This document shows, piece after piece, positions 36,896 through 46,088 of a stretch of DNA of 64,000 nt (position 1 is the stretch's first letter; each line of letters starts with the position of its first letter). Origin of the DNA: Uliginosibacterium sp036017065 (GTDB taxonomy: Bacteria; Pseudomonadota; Gammaproteobacteria; Burkholderiales; Rhodocyclaceae); NCBI RefSeq assembly GCF_036017065.1, contig NZ_JAYXHR010000001.1:1-64000 (forward strand). The letters are read 5' to 3'. Both the position numbers and the translations under genes were made by a program. The notes under the pieces were generated by a model. The model worked only from the letters and a program-made list of their open reading frames with translations. It made no database searches and was not told the DNA's origin.

Positions 36896-39658
36896 ATGAC
36901 ACTGGTCGTCCGTTCCATCGCCCCTGACGCCGGCTTCCTGCCGGCGGCGGCGCAAGAAATCCTCTCGTTCGCGGGCCTGTCAGGACGCGGTGGCGACCTG
37001 TCAGCAGGCAGCCTGCTGCTGCCCAACCTCAAGCTCCTTCCCGCACTGAGCCTCGCATTGCGTACCGTGGCGGGTGGCGCCTTGCTGCTGCCGCGGACCG
37101 ATACGCTCTCAGGCCTCGTCGCGCCCTGGCAAGGCGCGCTGGAGGCGCTGCCGGACGCCCGCCGCCAACTCATCCTGCACACCTTGCTGCGCGGCCGCGA
37201 ATGGTTCGACGAAGGCATGCTGTGGGATGTCGTGGCGGAGCTGACCCAGCTGTTCGACATCCTGACCGAACATGCCGTGGCGTTGCCGGAAGACGAGGCC
37301 AGCCTGCTGGCGCGCCTCGAAACGGCATTCTCCCTCCGGCATTCGCAGGCACTGGCTTTCGAAGCGCGCGTGGTCAACACGCTCTGGCGCGCCGAAGCGC
37401 AGGGCAAGCCTTCGCATGCGACCGCGCGGCTGCTTGCGGCGGGGCATTGGGTGGCGCAACTCGACGGTCCGTTGATCGTGATGCTGGAGTCGACCGATCC
37501 CGGGCCTTTGCAGGCGTTGATCGAGGTGGCCTCCGCGCGCGTGCCCGTGCTGGTGCTGCGCCCTGATCGCCGGCTTGCACAGGGTGCGTTGGCGGAACTG
37601 CTGGCCTGTGCTTGGCCGCTGGCGGAAGCGGCGCCGATGCGCGACCGCACTGCCGCACTTGCGCCGCAGATCGTGCTGGGCGCTGGCGAGCGATTGCAGA
37701 TGGTCGCGGCGGAAAGCCTCGAAGATCTTGGACAGGCGGTCGCCGATCAGGTCCTGGACTGGTTGCGCGAGGGGCGCAGGGAGATCGCACTCGTTGCATG
37801 CGACCGTCTCGCCGCCCGGCGCGCGCGCGCCTTGCTCGAACGCCAGCACGTGCTCGTGCAGGACGAGACCGGCTGGAAGATGGTGACGACACGCGTCGCG
37901 GCGGTGGTCGACGCCTGGCTGGAGGTGCTGGCGACGGATGCCTGGCACCGCGCGCTCATCGACCTGCTGCGGGCACCGCTGTTGTTCGCCGACATCGATC
38001 CGATGGTGCGGGGACGTGCCGCCGACGCGATCGACCGCCTGATCCGCCAGCGCGGCATCTCTAGCGGCCTCGATGTGCTGCGTCAGGCCTTGCTGACTGC
38101 CGAAGGGGCTGGCATCGAGGCGGCGAAGCTGCTGCTCGGCCGTCTTGCCGACGCGCGCGCCGTGATGATGTCTTCGTCATCCACCACCATCGCGGATTGG
38201 TTGCGGCGCTTGCTGAAGAGCCTGGAACTGCTGGGGGCTCTGCCGCAGGTCCAGCAGGACGCTGCAGGCGCACAGTGGCTGGACTGGCTGGAGGCGCGTC
38301 AGGCCGAACTGTCCCAGGACGAGGCGCGCTTCCGCTTCCCGGCCTGGCGGGTGTGGTTCAACCGGCAGATGGAAGCGCAGTTGTTCCGCGATGAACGGAT
38401 CGACAGCCCGATCATCATGACCCACCTGGCGGCCGCGAGGCTGCGCAGCTTCGAGGCGGTGATCGTCATCGGTGCGGACGCCGAACATCTGGCGCCACCC
38501 GTGGCGCCAGGCTGGTTGACGCACGCCGGCGTGCGTCGCGAACTGGGGCTGCCGGATGCCGCCGCCGAGCGCATCCGCATGCGCGAGGACCTGGCGGGGC
38601 TGCTGCTGGCATGCGACCGCAGCGTCATTGCCTGGCAGTCCTTGCGGCGCGACGAGGAGGTATTGCCCGCGGCCGAGGTGTCGGTCCTGCTTGCCACGAC
38701 CGGTCTCGCCGGTGGCAGTGACCGACCGCTTGCCGTGCATACGCGTGAACCGCTGGCGAGCCCCGAGGTTGCGCCGACGGTACAGGCCGCACCGGCTCTT
38801 CCGCAGGCGCGCGTGCCTGTACGCCTGTCGGCCTCCGGCATGCAGACCCTTGTCGATTGTCCCTACCGATACTTCGCGCGCTACGTGCTCGGGCTGGCGG
38901 AAGTGGACGAGCTGGGAGAGGGCATGGAGAAGCAGGATTTCGGCACGCAGCTGCATGCCATCCTGCATGAGTTCCACACGCGCTTTCCCGTCCTGGCCGG
39001 GCAGGATGATGCCGAGTTGCTTGCTGCGCTCGATGCCATCTCCGAGGCGGCCTTCCGCGACGCCGTGCAGCGCAACTTCCAGGACCACGCCTGGCGCCTG
39101 CGCTGGCGGGGGCAACTGGCGGACTACCTGGCCTGGCAGCGCAGCCGTGAGGCCGAGGGGTGGCACTGGCGTGCGGGCGAGAAGGTCATGGCGCAGGAGC
39201 ATGAACTGGGCGCCAATCGCAGCCTGACGCTGCAGGGGCGCATCGACCGCGTCGACGAGGGCGCTGGTGAGCACGGCGACGGCAACCTGGCCTTGCTCGA
39301 CTACAAGTCGCGTGCGCTCAAGTCCCTGCGTGACCAGGTGGCGGACATGGATGACGTGCAGCTGGCCTTCTACACATTGCTGGCGGGGACGCACGTCGGG
39401 TCGGCCGCATACGTGGCACTCGATGGCCATGAACTGGGCACTGCCGAGCTCGATGCGCCGGAAGACCGCGCGGGCCAGCTCCATGACGTGATCACCCGCA
39501 GCTTCAACGCGATGTACGACGGCGCCGCGCTGCCTGCGCAGGGCACCGAGCGGGCCTGTGCCTGGTGCGAGATGCGCGGCCTGTGTCGCAAGGGCTGGGC
39601 GGGTGGAGAGCCGTCCGTCGATGGGCAAGCCGTTAGCGAGGTCGACCATGAGCGCTGA
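36896..39658 (+). CDS. addB: AddB-type PD-(D/E)XK nuclease subunit
   Basis: A 920-residue protein of the AddB kind. The C-terminal nuclease domain has RIDRVDEG and ALLDYKSR active-site motifs. Iron-sulfur cysteines frame it: one in LVDCPYRYFARYVLGL and three in ACAWCEMRGLC. The N-terminal two thirds are helicase-like but I see no Walker A motif, which fits AddB subunits that no longer hydrolyse ATP. With AddA it processes double-strand breaks to load RecA. The 3' end overlaps addA by 11 bp. Confidence 0.9.
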   Translation: MTLVVRSIAPDAGFLPAAAQEILSFAGLSGRGGDLSAGSLLLPNLKLLPALSLALRTVAGGALLLPRTDTLSGLVAPWQGALEALPDARRQLILHTLLRGREWFDEGMLWDVVAELTQLFDILTEHAVALPEDEASLLARLETAFSLRHSQALAFEARVVNTLWRAEAQGKPSHATARLLAAGHWVAQLDGPLIVMLESTDPGPLQALIEVASARVPVLVLRPDRRLAQGALAELLACAWPLAEAAPMRDRTAALAPQIVLGAGERLQMVAAESLEDLGQAVADQVLDWLREGRREIALVACDRLAARRARALLERQHVLVQDETGWKMVTTRVAAVVDAWLEVLATDAWHRALIDLLRAPLLFADIDPMVRGRAADAIDRLIRQRGISSGLDVLRQALLTAEGAGIEAAKLLLGRLADARAVMMSSSSTTIADWLRRLLKSLELLGALPQVQQDAAGAQWLDWLEARQAELSQDEARFRFPAWRVWFNRQMEAQLFRDERIDSPIIMTHLAAARLRSFEAVIVIGADAEHLAPPVAPGWLTHAGVRRELGLPDAAAERIRMREDLAGLLLACDRSVIAWQSLRRDEEVLPAAEVSVLLATTGLAGGSDRPLAVHTREPLASPEVAPTVQAAPALPQARVPVRLSASGMQTLVDCPYRYFARYVLGLAEVDELGEGMEKQDFGTQLHAILHEFHTRFPVLAGQDDAELLAALDAISEAAFRDAVQRNFQDHAWRLRWRGQLADYLAWQRSREAEGWHWRAGEKVMAQEHELGANRSLTLQGRIDRVDEGAGEHGDGNLALLDYKSRALKSLRDQVADMDDVQLAFYTLLAGTHVGSAAYVALDGHELGTAELDAPEDRAGQLHDVITRSFNAMYDGAALPAQGTERACAWCEMRGLCRKGWAGGEPSVDGQAVSEVDHER

Positions 39659-42600
39659 ACAACGCCGCCAGCAGCGTTTCCTGGCGCTCGACCCGGTGCG
39701 CGGCGTGGCGGTGGAAGCCTGCGCGGGCAGCGGCAAGACCTGGCTGCTGTCCTCCCGGCTGGTACGCCTGCTGCTGGCCGGCGTGAAGCCAGGCGAGATT
39801 CTCGCCATCACCTATACCCGCAAGGCCGCACGCGAAATCGAGTCCCGCTTGCGCGGCGTGCTCGCCGAACTGGCGACCGGCAGCGACGAGCAGGTCATCG
39901 GCATGCTGGTCGAGCGCGGCCTGACGGAGGACGCGGCGCGGGCTGCAATGCCGCGCGCGCGTGGGCTGTTCGAGACGGTGTTGCACGCTACGCCAGCGAT
40001 CACGGTGACGACTTTCCACGGCTGGTTTGCAAGGCTGCTCAGCGGTGCGCCGCTCGACAGCGGGCTGGCGGGACGCAACCTGGACGAGGCGGCAGCAGTG
40101 CTGCTCGACGAAGCCTGGGTGCAACTTGCCGGTGAGTGCGCGCGCGCACCAGAGGAGCCTCTCGCCCAGTCACTGCTCTGGCTCTACCAGGAGATCGGCG
40201 CGCACAACACGCGCAAGCTCCTCAAGGCTTTCGTCGACAGGCGGGCCGAGTGGCGGGTGTGGGCGGACCGTCTGGGCAGTGCTGGCGATGTCATCGACGG
40301 GCCACTTGCCGAATGGTTGGCGGAAACCTTCGGTGGCGCGGAGGATCCGTTCGCGGAGTGCGTCACGCCCCATTGCCTGGGAGAGCTGGACGCGTTCGCT
40401 CGCCTGCTGGGTCAGAACACTACCGGTGACCAGTCCCTCGGCAACGCGTTGGCACAAGCGGTTGTCGACGTGCGCGGAGGCCTGGCGGCGTCGGAGTGCT
40501 TTTCGGCGCTGCGGGCGGCATTCCTGACGAAGGAGGGCCAGCCGCGTGCGCGCAAGTCCTCCGGCGCACAGGCAAAGCGGTTGGGGGAGGCGGGCGAGAA
40601 CTCCTTCCTGGAACTCCACCTGCGCTGGAGCGAGCGCTTGATCGCCGTGATCGGCCGCCTGCAGGACCAGCGCAATGGCCTGCTGAACCTCCATGCATTG
40701 CGGGTGGGCCTGCAGCTGCTGGCGAAGCTGGATGGCCTGAAGCGGTCGCGGCGGGTGATGGACTTCTCCGACCTGGAAGCGGAGATCGACGCGCTGCTTG
40801 CGCGTGACGGCGCCGGGGCATGGTTGCAGGCACGCCTGGACGCGCGCTACCGGCACATCCTGCTCGACGAATTCCAGGACACCAACCCGCTGCAATGGCG
40901 GATTCTCCGCGCGTGGCTGGATGCCTATGAAGGCATGGGGGCCGAGCGTCCGGGCGTGTTCCTGGTGGGGGACCCGAAGCAGTCGATCTACCGCTTCCGC
41001 CGCGCCGAGCCGAAGCTGTTCAGTGCAGCGGTAGCGTATTTCGAGGCCCGGTTCGGCGCTGTCAGCATCGGCAATGCGCACACCTTCCGGAATGCCGAAG
41101 GCATTGTCGCTCTGGTGAATGCGGTATGTGGTGCCTCAGGAATGGCTGGCTTCGAAGCGCAGACCGCGGAGCGCACCGACTGGCCCTCGCGGGTGGAGGT
41201 ATTGCCATTGATCGCCGCCTCCGCGGATGAGGGTGAGGCCGCCGCGCAGGAAGGCATGCGTGATCCCCTGGAGAGGCCTCGTGTCGAAGCGGAAGACTTG
41301 CGCCGTGCGGAGGAGGCCAGCCTGCTGGCAGAACGCATCGCCGGCATGGCCGGGCGCTGGCTGGTACGCGACAAGTCCGGCCGTGAGCGTCCCGCACGGT
41401 ATGCCGATATCCTGATCCTGACGCGGCGCAAGACACAGCTGGGCATCTACGAAGCGGCGTTGAGAGCGGCCGGCATTCCCTTCGTCAGTCCGGGGCGCGG
41501 TGGCCTGCTGGACACCCTGGAAGCCAGGGATCTGCTTGCCGTCCTGCATTTCCTGGCTGATCCGGCCAACGATCTGCACCTTGCGCATACCCTGCGCACG
41601 CCGGCCTTCAGCCTGAGCGACGAAGACCTGCTCGCGATTTCCGCGTCGGAGGGTTCCTGGTGGCCGGCACTGCAGCGACTGGCGGCTTCGGGTGAGGCGC
41701 CACGACTCGTTCGTGCCGTCTCCTTGCTACGCGCGTGGCTGGGCGCCGCGGCGCATCTGCCGGCGCATGACCTGATCGATCGCATCTTCCACGAGTCCGA
41801 CTGGTTTGCACGCACGCGGGCGGCGCTGCCTGCCGCGCTGTGGCCGGGCGTCCATGCAAACCTGCAAGCCTTGCTTGAACTCGCACTCAACGTGGATGCC
41901 GGGCGTTACCCGAGCCTCACGCGCTTCGTCGATGAACTGCGCCGGCTGTCGAGCTCGGACGACGAAGCGCCGGACGAGGGGCTGGTTGCTGCCGGGGCAG
42001 GAGGCGAGGGAGAAGGCGACCACGCCGGGCGCGTGCGCATCATGACCATCCACGGCGCCAAGGGGCTGGAGGCGCCCATCGTCTGGTTGATCGATGCGAA
42101 TGCGACGCTGCGCAGTGGCGAGGGCTATGGCGTTGCGCTGGACTGGCCGGCGGAAGACACGGCGCCCCGGCATTTCTCGCTGCTCGGGAAAGTCTCCGAG
42201 GCAGGCGCTTCCCGGGCAGAGATCCTTGCCGGCGAGAAGGCGGCAGCGGAACGTGAAGAGTTGAATCTGCTGTACGTGGCGATGACGCGTGCGCAGCAGG
42301 TGCTGCTGGTCAGTGGCATCGAGTCGGCACGTGCGGCCAGCGCGGTGACGCCGTATCGCCGTATCGCAGCCGTGCTCGACGAGCATCCGTCCTTGCAGGC
42401 GCTCATGCCGCAGTGGGCGGAGGACGCGGGCCGTGCCACGGTGGCGCGCACACCGCCACAGCGTGGCGATGCCCCGGCCGTGCCGCGTGTCGGCAGCTGG
42501 CGCACACGCGCCAGCACGCCGGCGCCGGAAGAGGCGTTGGGGCTGAGCTTCGGCACCGCGTTGCATGCGTGGCTGGAGGCGCACTGCATGGGCTGGCCCT

Positions 42601-42938
42601 TGCCGCAGGCGGACGTCGATGTTGTGCAGGCCGCGCAGCGGATCCTCGGACGTCCCGCGCTTGCTGCCTTGTTCGATCCGTCACGCTACCTGCGCGCCGG
42701 CAACGAAACAGCGTATGTCTCGTCCGATGGTCGCGATGGTCGTATCGACCGCTGGGTGGACGACGGCGAGACCATCTGGGTGCTGGACTACAAGAGCGGC
42801 AGCGCGGCTGGTGCACCGATGGACGAGTACCGCGCGCAACTCGGGCGCTATCGCGACGCCCTGCATCAGGTGTTTCCCGAACGCCGGGTCAAAAGCCTCC
42901 TGGTCTTCACGCAGGGCGGAGAAATTACGCTAGAGTGA
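39648..42938 (+). CDS. addA: AddA-type UvrD-family helicase-nuclease
   Basis: A 1096-residue helicase-nuclease. SF1A motifs are clear: Walker A CAGSGKTWLLSSRLVRLLL, TYTRKAAREI, the DEFQDTNPLQWRIL motif II, GDPKQSIYRFRRAEP, and MTIHGAKGLEAPIVWL. The C-terminal RecB-type nuclease has DGRIDRWVDD and VLDYKSG. It pairs with AddB for recombinational repair. ATG 39648 overlaps the addB end; an upstream in-frame ATG at 39621 is possible. Together they fill the role taken by RecBCD in enterobacteria. Confidence 0.93.
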   Translation: MSAEQRRQQRFLALDPVRGVAVEACAGSGKTWLLSSRLVRLLLAGVKPGEILAITYTRKAAREIESRLRGVLAELATGSDEQVIGMLVERGLTEDAARAAMPRARGLFETVLHATPAITVTTFHGWFARLLSGAPLDSGLAGRNLDEAAAVLLDEAWVQLAGECARAPEEPLAQSLLWLYQEIGAHNTRKLLKAFVDRRAEWRVWADRLGSAGDVIDGPLAEWLAETFGGAEDPFAECVTPHCLGELDAFARLLGQNTTGDQSLGNALAQAVVDVRGGLAASECFSALRAAFLTKEGQPRARKSSGAQAKRLGEAGENSFLELHLRWSERLIAVIGRLQDQRNGLLNLHALRVGLQLLAKLDGLKRSRRVMDFSDLEAEIDALLARDGAGAWLQARLDARYRHILLDEFQDTNPLQWRILRAWLDAYEGMGAERPGVFLVGDPKQSIYRFRRAEPKLFSAAVAYFEARFGAVSIGNAHTFRNAEGIVALVNAVCGASGMAGFEAQTAERTDWPSRVEVLPLIAASADEGEAAAQEGMRDPLERPRVEAEDLRRAEEASLLAERIAGMAGRWLVRDKSGRERPARYADILILTRRKTQLGIYEAALRAAGIPFVSPGRGGLLDTLEARDLLAVLHFLADPANDLHLAHTLRTPAFSLSDEDLLAISASEGSWWPALQRLAASGEAPRLVRAVSLLRAWLGAAAHLPAHDLIDRIFHESDWFARTRAALPAALWPGVHANLQALLELALNVDAGRYPSLTRFVDELRRLSSSDDEAPDEGLVAAGAGGEGEGDHAGRVRIMTIHGAKGLEAPIVWLIDANATLRSGEGYGVALDWPAEDTAPRHFSLLGKVSEAGASRAEILAGEKAAAEREELNLLYVAMTRAQQVLLVSGIESARAASAVTPYRRIAAVLDEHPSLQALMPQWAEDAGRATVARTPPQRGDAPAVPRVGSWRTRASTPAPEEALGLSFGTALHAWLEAHCMGWPLPQADVDVVQAAQRILGRPALAALFDPSRYLRAGNETAYVSSDGRDGRIDRWVDDGETIWVLDYKSGSAAGAPMDEYRAQLGRYRDALHQVFPERRVKSLLVFTQGGEITLE

Positions 42939-43075
42939 GTTCCATACTGATGGGTATGGTCGCTTCAACCCATCATCGGTCGTGACTCCTCGTAAAGCAC
43001 GGATTCCGCGCGCTGTGGCCTTGGACTACCATTGCGGCATACGCAACAACACGAGTTACGGCGAAGGAGAAGCAG

Positions 43076-43531
43076 ATGCTGGTCAGTGAAATTCTTGCCA
43101 TCAAAGGCAAGGTGCTCTACACCATTGCGCCCGAGCGCAGCCTGCAGGAGGCGGTCACCATCATGACCGAGCAGGACATCGGCTCCCTGGCGGTATTCGA
43201 GGGCGGCGAACTGGTGGGCATGCTCACTTTCCGCGAGCTGCTTGCGGCGCTGGCGAAGGCAGGGATGGGCTGGCGCGAGGCAAAGGTGTCGGATGCGATG
43301 ATCCCCGAGCCCTTCGTGGCGAGCCCCGGCATGAATGTGGATGAACTGCGGCGGCTGATGGTGGATCACCACCAGCGCTACCTGCCTGTCGTGGAAGGAA
43401 AGACCCTGCTGGGTGTCGTCTCCTTTCACGACGTGGCGAAGGCGGTGCTCGAGGAGCAGGGTTTCGAGAACCGGATGCTCAAGAACTACATCAAGAACTG
43501 GCCGTCTGATGATGAAGAGGCATCAGCCTGA
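43076..43531 (+). CDS. CBS domain-containing protein
   Basis: A 151-residue protein made almost wholly of two CBS repeats (about 5-60 and 72-130): the first includes MTEQDIGSLAVFEGGELVGML, the second VDHHQRYLPVVEGKTLLGVV. Such stand-alone CBS pairs bind adenine nucleotides and regulate other proteins. No effector domain or partner is fused. An AAGGAGAAG ribosome site precedes ATG 43076. It lies after addA and is ended by a terminator, so it is its own unit. The specific role is unknown. Confidence 0.9.
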   Translation: MLVSEILAIKGKVLYTIAPERSLQEAVTIMTEQDIGSLAVFEGGELVGMLTFRELLAALAKAGMGWREAKVSDAMIPEPFVASPGMNVDELRRLMVDHHQRYLPVVEGKTLLGVVSFHDVAKAVLEEQGFENRMLKNYIKNWPSDDEEASA

Positions 43532-43557
43532 ACGCCACTGCGCGACGGGTTGACCGG

Positions 43558-43600
43558 AAGGGCGATGCTGGCTCACGCAGATGAGCGGCACCGCCCTTTT
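43558..43600 (+). terminator. Terminator after the CBS-domain gene
   Basis: AAGGGCG (43558-43564) pairs with CGCCCTT (43592-43598), with inner TGC/GCA and GCTCA/TGAGC helices, and ends in TTTT. It is 26 bp after the stop. Confidence 0.75.
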
Positions 43601-43699
43601 GCTTGACCGGGGCAGTGAAGCCCCGGTGTGAAGCTGGCTCGGGCGGCAACGTGGCCGCCATGGGGCCAGGCATTGCATAACAACCTCTGACGAGGAGAC

Positions 43700-45379
43700 A
43701 TGAAGATGGAAAAGGTCTGGCTCAAGAGTTACCCGCAAGGGGTGCCCGCGGAGATCGACATCAACGAGTTCCGTTCCCTGGGCCATCTTTTCGATGTCAG
43801 CGTGGCGAAGTTTGCCGACCGCGATGCCTACCTCAACATGGGCGGCAGCATTACCTATCGCGAGTTGAACGAGCTGTCCGCGAGGTTCGGCTCTTACCTG
43901 CAGAACGAGCTGAAGCTTGCGCGCGGCACCCGCGTTGCAATCATGATGCCGAACACGCTGCAGTATCCCATTGCCATGTTCGGCGCACTGCGTGCCGGCT
44001 ACACGGTGGTCAACTGCAACCCGCTGTACACGCCGCGCGAGCTGGAGCACCAGTTGAAGGACTCGGGTGCCGAGGCCATCGTCATCCTCGAGAATTTCGC
44101 CTGCAATCTGCAGAAGGTCATCGGCGCCACCCAGATCAAGCACGTGGTGGTGACCAGCCTCGGCGAGTTACTGGGCTTGAAGGGGCTGATCGTCAATCTG
44201 GTGGTGCGCCATGTGAAGAAGATGGTGCCGCCCTGGCAATTGCCCGGGCACATCAACTTCAAGCAGGCGTTGGCGCTGGGCAGTCGCGAGCCGCTGAAGC
44301 CGGTAGACGTGACCCACGACGACATTGCCTTCCTGCAGTACACGGGGGGCACGACGGGCGTGGCGAAGGGGGCGGTCCTAACGCACCGGAATATCGTCGC
44401 CAACCTGCAGCAGGCGCATGCCTGGATCAAACCGCGCCTGCGCGAAGGGCAGGAAACCATCATCACCGCGCTGCCGCTGTATCACATCTTCTCGCTGACG
44501 GCGAACTGCCTGACCTTCATGAAGATCGGCGCGACCAACGTGCTGATCACCAATCCCAAGGATATCCCCGGCTTCATCAAGGAACTGGCGAAGCACAAGT
44601 TCACCGCCATCACCGGGGTGAACACGCTCTTCAATGCCTTGCTCAACAAACCGGAGTTCGCACAGCTCGACTTCTCGGAGCTTCGTTGCGCATTGGGTGG
44701 AGGCATGGCCGTGCAGCGCGCCGTGGCCGAGAAATGGCAGCAGGTCACCGGCATTCCCTTGCGCGAGGCCTATGGGTTGACCGAGACCTCGCCGGCCGTG
44801 TGCATCAACCCGCTGGACATCGCGGCCTACAACGGCTCCATCGGTCAGCCCGTGCCGTCGACCGAGATTTCCATTCGCGATGACGATGGCAACGAGGTGC
44901 CGCTGGGCCAGCCTGGTGAACTTTGCGTGCGTGGCCCGCAGGTCATGCGCGGCTACTGGAATCGCCCGGACGAGACGGCGAAGGTCATGACGGCCGACGG
45001 TTACCTCAAGACCGGCGACGTGGCGACAGTGGACGAGCAGGGTTTCGTGCGCATCGTCGATCGCAAGAAGGACATGATTCTGGTGTCGGGCTTCAACGTG
45101 TATCCGAACGAGGTGGAAGACGTGGCCGCCACGCATCCGGGCATCGTCGAAGTGGCCGCGGTAGGCGTGCCGGACGAGCATTCCGGTGAGGCGGTGAAGC
45201 TCTACGTCGTGCGTCGCGACCCGGCTCTGAAGGTCGAGGACGTCATCGCGCATTGCAAGAAAAGCCTCACCGGGTACAAGGTGCCGCGCCAGGTGGAATT
45301 CCGTACGGAACTGCCGAAGACCAACGTGGGCAAGATCCTGCGGCGTGCGCTGCGAGACGAACCGGCCAAGGCAGCATGA
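43700..45379 (+). CDS. fadD: Long-chain-fatty-acid--CoA ligase
   Basis: A 559-residue acyl-CoA synthetase of the ANL superfamily. The AMP-binding motif YTGGTTGVAKGAVLTH, the EAYGLTETSPAVCIN motif and the C-terminal TGDVATVDEQGFVRIVDRKKD hinge with catalytic lysine in KTNVGKILRR are all present. The fit to FadD is close across the whole length. It activates fatty acids for beta-oxidation. A CGAGGAGAC ribosome site lies before ATG 43700. It is followed by the tRNA operon promoter. Confidence 0.95.
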   Translation: MKMEKVWLKSYPQGVPAEIDINEFRSLGHLFDVSVAKFADRDAYLNMGGSITYRELNELSARFGSYLQNELKLARGTRVAIMMPNTLQYPIAMFGALRAGYTVVNCNPLYTPRELEHQLKDSGAEAIVILENFACNLQKVIGATQIKHVVVTSLGELLGLKGLIVNLVVRHVKKMVPPWQLPGHINFKQALALGSREPLKPVDVTHDDIAFLQYTGGTTGVAKGAVLTHRNIVANLQQAHAWIKPRLREGQETIITALPLYHIFSLTANCLTFMKIGATNVLITNPKDIPGFIKELAKHKFTAITGVNTLFNALLNKPEFAQLDFSELRCALGGGMAVQRAVAEKWQQVTGIPLREAYGLTETSPAVCINPLDIAAYNGSIGQPVPSTEISIRDDDGNEVPLGQPGELCVRGPQVMRGYWNRPDETAKVMTADGYLKTGDVATVDEQGFVRIVDRKKDMILVSGFNVYPNEVEDVAATHPGIVEVAAVGVPDEHSGEAVKLYVVRRDPALKVEDVIAHCKKSLTGYKVPRQVEFRTELPKTNVGKILRRALRDEPAKAA

Positions 45380-45407
45380 TTTCTTTACGGTTCTTGCAGC
45401 GCAGCGT

Positions 45408-45437
45408 TTGACGAAGCCGGGCAAATTCCCCTAGAAT
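45408..45437 (+). promoter_or_regulatory. Promoter of the tRNA-Pro/Arg/His operon
   Basis: -35 TTGACG (45408-45413) and -10 TAGAAT (45432-45437) are separated by 18 bp, a strong sigma-70-type match. The first tRNA begins 10 bp after the -10. Confidence 0.85.
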
Positions 45438-45446
45438 CTTGCCTCT

Positions 45447-45523
45447 CGGGGTGTAGCGCAGTCCGGTAGCGCGCTTGCTTTGGGAGCAAGATGTCGGGAG
45501 TTCGAATCTCTCCACCCCGACCA
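45447..45523 (+). tRNA. tRNA-Pro (anticodon UGG)
   Basis: A 77-nt cloverleaf with encoded CCA. The acceptor CGGGGTG pairs with the 3' strand before ACCA, the anticodon loop TTTGGGA carries TGG, and the T-loop is TTCGAAT. Confidence 0.97.
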
Positions 45524-45589
45524 GTTTGTTGTAGTTGATGCATGGCGCCGATCGATTCGGCCCGTGACCTGCAGAGGGTGTCAGGAAGT

Positions 45590-45666
45590 CTGCCCGTAGC
45601 TCAACTGGATAGAGCAACGGCCTTCTAAGCCGTAGGTTAGGGGTTCGATTCCCTTCGGGCAGGCCA
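45590..45666 (+). tRNA. tRNA-Arg (anticodon UCU)
   Basis: A 77-nt cloverleaf with encoded CCA. The acceptor CTGCCCG pairs with CGGGCAG, the anticodon stem ACGGC/GCCGT encloses CTTCTAA (anticodon TCT), and the T-loop is TTCGATT. Confidence 0.97.
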
Positions 45667-45711
45667 CTCGGTTCTGGTTGGCGCAGCCGCGAGGTTGCGA
45701 TAACCATCGGT

Positions 45712-45788
45712 GGCGGTGGTAGCTCAGTTGGTAGAGTACCGGATTGTGATTCCGGGTGTCGCGGGTTCGATCCCCGTCCATCGCCCCA
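45712..45788 (+). tRNA. tRNA-His (anticodon GUG)
   Basis: A cloverleaf with encoded CCA. The anticodon loop TTGTGAT carries GTG. The extra G at position -1 (45712) pairs with C73, the identity element for HisRS. The acceptor GCGGTGG pairs with CCATCGC. Confidence 0.97.
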
Positions 45789-45796
45789 AGTAGTTC

Positions 45797-45834
45797 AACG
45801 AATTTGCCGACCTTCGAGGTCGGCAAATTCGTTT
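45797..45834 (+). terminator. Terminator of the tRNA operon
   Basis: A very long perfect stem of about 16-17 bp (45797-45813 with 45817-45833), closed by a tight TTCG-type loop and ending in TTT. It starts 9 bp after tRNA-His. Confidence 0.85.
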
Positions 45835-46088
45835 ACGGCGCCGCATTCCGGCGCCTTCTCCGGCCCACTCCGGCGAAATCGCCCGCAGCGGGCTGCCCGG
45901 CTTATCTCGATCAAGACATGAAGGGGATATGCGTGCCCGCACATCGGGCACGCGGCCTGTCTCCGCGCCCATGCACGGTGCGCCGCGCATCGAAACAGGC
46001 GCGGGCTCACGCAGAACGTCGCATCCGGGGCATGGCCTGCTTTTTGCAAAAGGCGCTGCGAGTCACTCACCAATGACCGGAGCCCCGC

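Noticed and set aside
42942..42959. Small hairpin CCATAC/GTATGG after addA
   Set aside because: Six-bp stem with no T-run; not a credible terminator or known motif.
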